From: JAGWBG01 sp034421095 | GTDB taxonomy: Bacteria; Chloroflexota; Dehalococcoidia; Lucifugimonadales; JAGWBF01 | Reading direction: 5' to 3' | DNA length: 64,000 nt | NCBI GenBank assembly: GCA_034421095.1 | Contig: DAOUKR010000019.1 | Location: 86,776-150,775, forward strand | Shown here: positions 62,047 to 64,000 of the stretch, in pieces | Position numbering within the stretch: position 1 is the first letter of the stretch | How the letters are laid out: the number at the start of each line of letters is the position of its first letter | Notes under the pieces: model-generated | Databases searched by the model: none | Told to the model about the DNA's origin: nothing | What the model saw: only the letters and a program-made list of their open reading frames with translations | Translations under genes and position numbers: made by a program

Positions 62047-62431
62047 TATGAAAAGTTCCTTTGAGTGAGTTTGTGCCGGCCAAGCGTGGGGATAGGTGTG
62101 CGGTATGTGTTGTGACTGGCCGGGAATCCCAGTGTCGGGATGAAATAAAAAGGGGACCGACCGCGCCGGGTCAGTCCCTGACAATTTGTAGCCTACTCTC
62201 GCCGTGTCGGAGGTGTCAACGGGGCGATGTCACTGCTCGCGGCCCCGTCATACTGGCGAAAGCCAGAATACAGGGGCGTCGTCGATTTCCTCACCCTTTC
62301 CTACAGACAAGGACGTATGGATTCCGGCTCAAGGTTCGCCACGGCGAATCTACCGGAGGTACGACCGGAATGACGAAGGGGGGCGGAATGACGAAGAGGG
62401 GAGGGTGGGGATGACGTCTTTCAGGGCTTTC
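62047..62431. repeat. Gap with right copies of two inverted repeats
   Basis: 62246-62330 is the inverted counterpart of 60262-60365, and 62319-62375 is the exact inverted counterpart of 56118-56174. A ccgtcatactggcgaaagcc palindrome and a cggaatgacg end are included. No gene is recognised. Confidence 0.7.
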
Positions 62432-62758
62432 CTAGATTTCCAAGTCTTCGTCGGAGAAGAAGGGTTTACCCCAGTCCGGGTCCGGACGGCCCAGGACGTA
62501 GCTGGTGTGCAGACGGCAGGCCCTTATCCATAACAACACGATGGCGGTGTTAATCTGCTCCCTGGAGCGAGGCACCCGCCCATGTTTCTGAAGGAGCCAC
62601 TGGGTGTGGCCGGCTTCGAGAAACTCCCTGAAGAAGTCCGATGGCTCGTGGAGGTCATCAATGGCGGCTTCCAGCGCCTCTGCGGGGACGTCGGAGCACA
62701 GGATGTTGGGGTTATCCCGGGCCAACTGAAGATACTCTTGGTCCATCAATGGGGCCAT
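62432..62758 (-). CDS. Hypothetical helical protein
   Basis: This 108-residue protein is predicted mainly alpha-helical from its pattern (ALEAAIDDLHEPSDFFREFLEAGHTQWLLQKHGR, INTAIVLLWIRACRLH). It has no signal peptide or recognised motif. It lies 41 bases downstream of the fourth NHL gene on the same strand and may be cotranscribed with it. Phage origin is possible, given the terminase module beyond the repeats, but not shown. Confidence 0.55.
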   Translation of the reverse strand: MAPLMDQEYLQLARDNPNILCSDVPAEALEAAIDDLHEPSDFFREFLEAGHTQWLLQKHGRVPRSREQINTAIVLLWIRACRLHTSYVLGRPDPDWGKPFFSDEDLEI

Positions 62759-62799
62759 AGCTTTACTCTCGCGTGGGGCGGGACGACTCCGTATCCCGT

Positions 62800-63840
62800 C
62801 TACAGGTTGAACTGGGGCTCCAGGTATTCCCTCACCTTGTTGTATATCTGGAGTCGGCCCCGCTGGGTGTCAGCTATGAGGAGCCGGTATTTCTGAGGGT
62901 CGAACGTCAGAGACGTGGGCAGGGCGAGCCGCCATTCAGGCTCCAGGGAATATACCCTCCGCCGGGCCTTCATCACGTCTGCGTTTGCTTCAACCGTTTG
63001 CAGATGCCACTTGGCAAGCTGCTGGGCATCTCCGACGAGACTGGTGATGAACCTGCCGTCGGGTGTGTATATCTGCACCCGGTTGTTGACCCAGTCGCAC
63101 ACGTACACGTCGCCGTCGGGGTCCACCGCCACACCGGAGGGACGGTCCAGCTCTCCTTGGCCCGCTCCATGACTGCCGAACCGCGCGACGTACTCACCCT
63201 TAGGGGTGAACTTCTGCACCCTGTGGTTCTTGTGGTCGGCCACGTACACGTACCCCTCGCGGTCTATGGTGATGCCCCAGGGGGTGTCGAACTGTCCGTT
63301 GCCGCTGCCCTGGCTGCCCCAGCCACCCAGGTGCTTTCCGTCTTTGGTGAACTTCTGGACGCGATGGTTGCGGCTGTCAACGACGTACACGTCATCGTTC
63401 CGGTCTATGGCAATGCCGGAGGGGCCGTTCAACTGGCCGTCGCCTTCACCGGACTTTCCCCACATACCCAGCAGGGTTCCTTCTCCGGTATCGTAAACCG
63501 AAATTCGATTGAGCCACTCGTCGGCGATGTACAACGTTTCCTGGGAGTCTAGGGCGATGGCCGTGGGCCAGATGAACTGACCGTCGGCGGGTCCGTATTT
63601 GCCGTACTCGGCGACGAACTCCTCATCGCCGGCCACCGTTCCCATGGTGTATTTGCCCACCCGGGCCATGTAGCCGTTGGGCTCCAGGGGGCGGCCTCCC
63701 GGTACGCCTTCAATCCCCCGATTCAAGACGTACACCGTATCGCCTGCCCCCACCGCCACCCCGACCGGCTGGGCGAGAAAGTATCCCCCGACTGCGTGGC
63801 TGAAGTCGTAGGTGCGTCCTGATACTGTTACAGTAAGCAT
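62800..63840 (-). CDS. NHL-repeat beta-propeller protein, distant fourth member
   Basis: This 346-residue protein is homologous to the three tandem NHL genes near 37-39 kb but more divergent. It keeps the start MLTVTVSGRTYDF (compare MLTRHVSGRTYNY), the blade pattern GQFDTPWGITIDREGYVYVADHKNHRVQKF, and the end KVREYLEPQFNL (compare KEKDFIDAQFNL). Conserved ends in all four suggest a defined family with shared interactions at both termini. There is no signal peptide. Its role is unknown. Confidence 0.85.
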   Translation of the reverse strand: MLTVTVSGRTYDFSHAVGGYFLAQPVGVAVGAGDTVYVLNRGIEGVPGGRPLEPNGYMARVGKYTMGTVAGDEEFVAEYGKYGPADGQFIWPTAIALDSQETLYIADEWLNRISVYDTGEGTLLGMWGKSGEGDGQLNGPSGIAIDRNDDVYVVDSRNHRVQKFTKDGKHLGGWGSQGSGNGQFDTPWGITIDREGYVYVADHKNHRVQKFTPKGEYVARFGSHGAGQGELDRPSGVAVDPDGDVYVCDWVNNRVQIYTPDGRFITSLVGDAQQLAKWHLQTVEANADVMKARRRVYSLEPEWRLALPTSLTFDPQKYRLLIADTQRGRLQIYNKVREYLEPQFNL

Positions 63841-63864
63841 CTCACCCCCTGTATATTACATGCA

Positions 63865-63908
63865 GGGGGCCAGCGACCAATGGGTACACGCCATGCTCGC
63901 AGGCCCCC
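63865..63908 (-). terminator. Hairpin upstream of the fourth NHL gene
   Basis: GGGGGCC (63865-63871) can pair with GGCCCCC (63902-63908) across about 30 bases. A similar GGGGCCCA hairpin precedes NHL copy 1, so it may be a shared leader element or terminator of the gene beyond the window. Confidence 0.3.
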
Positions 63909-63949
63909 TCCCTGTTGTCTATCTGCCCTACATTTGAGAAGGTGTCCAA

Positions 63950-63992
63950 AAAGTCCCTTCTCCCCCGGTGGGAGAAGGTTAGGATGAGGGGG
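63950..63992. repeat. Dispersed repeat at the right edge
   Basis: A ccttctcccccggtgggaga...ggatgagggg unit, same family as 58884 and 52605. No gene is visible in 63909-64000. Confidence 0.5.
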
Positions 63993-64000
63993 CAAGCTAC

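Noticed and set aside
62773..63552. 259-codon plus-strand frame across the fourth NHL gene
   Set aside because: Mirror of the NHL repeats; similar antisense frames appear opposite the other three copies, as expected for a repetitive gene.

Overview
The window reads as a chromosomal segment of an uncultured, GC-rich, aerobic bacterium, most likely a member of the Chloroflexota close to the Dehalococcoidia/SAR202 lineages. This assignment is inference, from a nickel superoxide dismutase, a cytosolic reductive-dehalogenase-like protein, a luciferase-like flavin monooxygenase, a PIN/TRAM-ispD-ispF-cysS operon, frequent TTG starts and intergenic gaps packed with dispersed palindromic repeats. No rRNA, tRNA or CRISPR array was recognised. 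Layout: 1-4.0 kb is a tetrapyrrole operon on the plus strand (3' part of a precorrin-2 dehydrogenase, hemC, a cobA-hemD fusion, hemB). 4.1-7.3 kb holds an SDR dehydrogenase, a glutaredoxin-DinB fusion whose first active-site Cys codon is an in-frame UGA (probable selenocysteine, with a bacterial SECIS-like hairpin directly downstream), then sodN and its maturation protease. 7.5-9.7 kb carries a flavin/PNPOx-fold protein and an amidase. 9.9-14.7 kb is a minus-strand operon (PIN/TRAM, ispD, ispF, cysS, GlcD-type FAD oxidase). 15.1-20.7 kb carries 2-oxoacid dehydrogenase E1 genes, a SAM-hydrolysing DUF62 protein, secG, gatB and pcm. A complete IS481-type element with terminal repeats and a 5-bp target duplication sits at 20.9-21.9 kb, inside a dispersed repeat. 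22-33 kb holds a membrane-anchored HExxH protease, an EF-G paralogue, a MoxR-VWA pair, htpX, a sugar-nucleotide epimerase and a thioredoxin reductase. 33.5-42 kb has a lipoprotein hydrolase, a TauE-type exporter, three tandem paralogous NHL beta-propeller genes and a DUF1501-DUF1800 pair behind two near-duplicate tandem promoters. 42.4-55.9 kb holds a geranylgeranyl-reductase-like flavoprotein, an alpha/beta hydrolase with Thr in place of the nucleophile Ser, a GlcG/HbpS-type protein, the dehalogenase-like protein, convergent otsB and otsA, an NTF2-like protein, a luciferase-like oxidoreductase, an MrfA-type helicase, a DUF503 protein and a zinc-ribbon protein. 56-64 kb has a cohesin-domain lipoprotein, argS, an orphan phage packaging module (zinc-ribbon protein, terminase large subunit, HK97-type portal) bracketed by inverted repeats, and a fourth NHL propeller. 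How the genes fit together: the left end makes haem/sirohaem/corrinoid precursors and probably a seleno- and nickel-based redox defence. The centre is core metabolism (isoprenoid precursors, aminoacyl-tRNA synthesis, protein repair and quality control). The right half is accessory, with propeller families, trehalose synthesis and phage remnants. The strongest candidate for something new is the selenocysteine glutaredoxin-DinB fusion at 4901-5662. Next are the NHL/DUF1501/DUF1800 cluster and the repeat-bracketed terminase-portal module.
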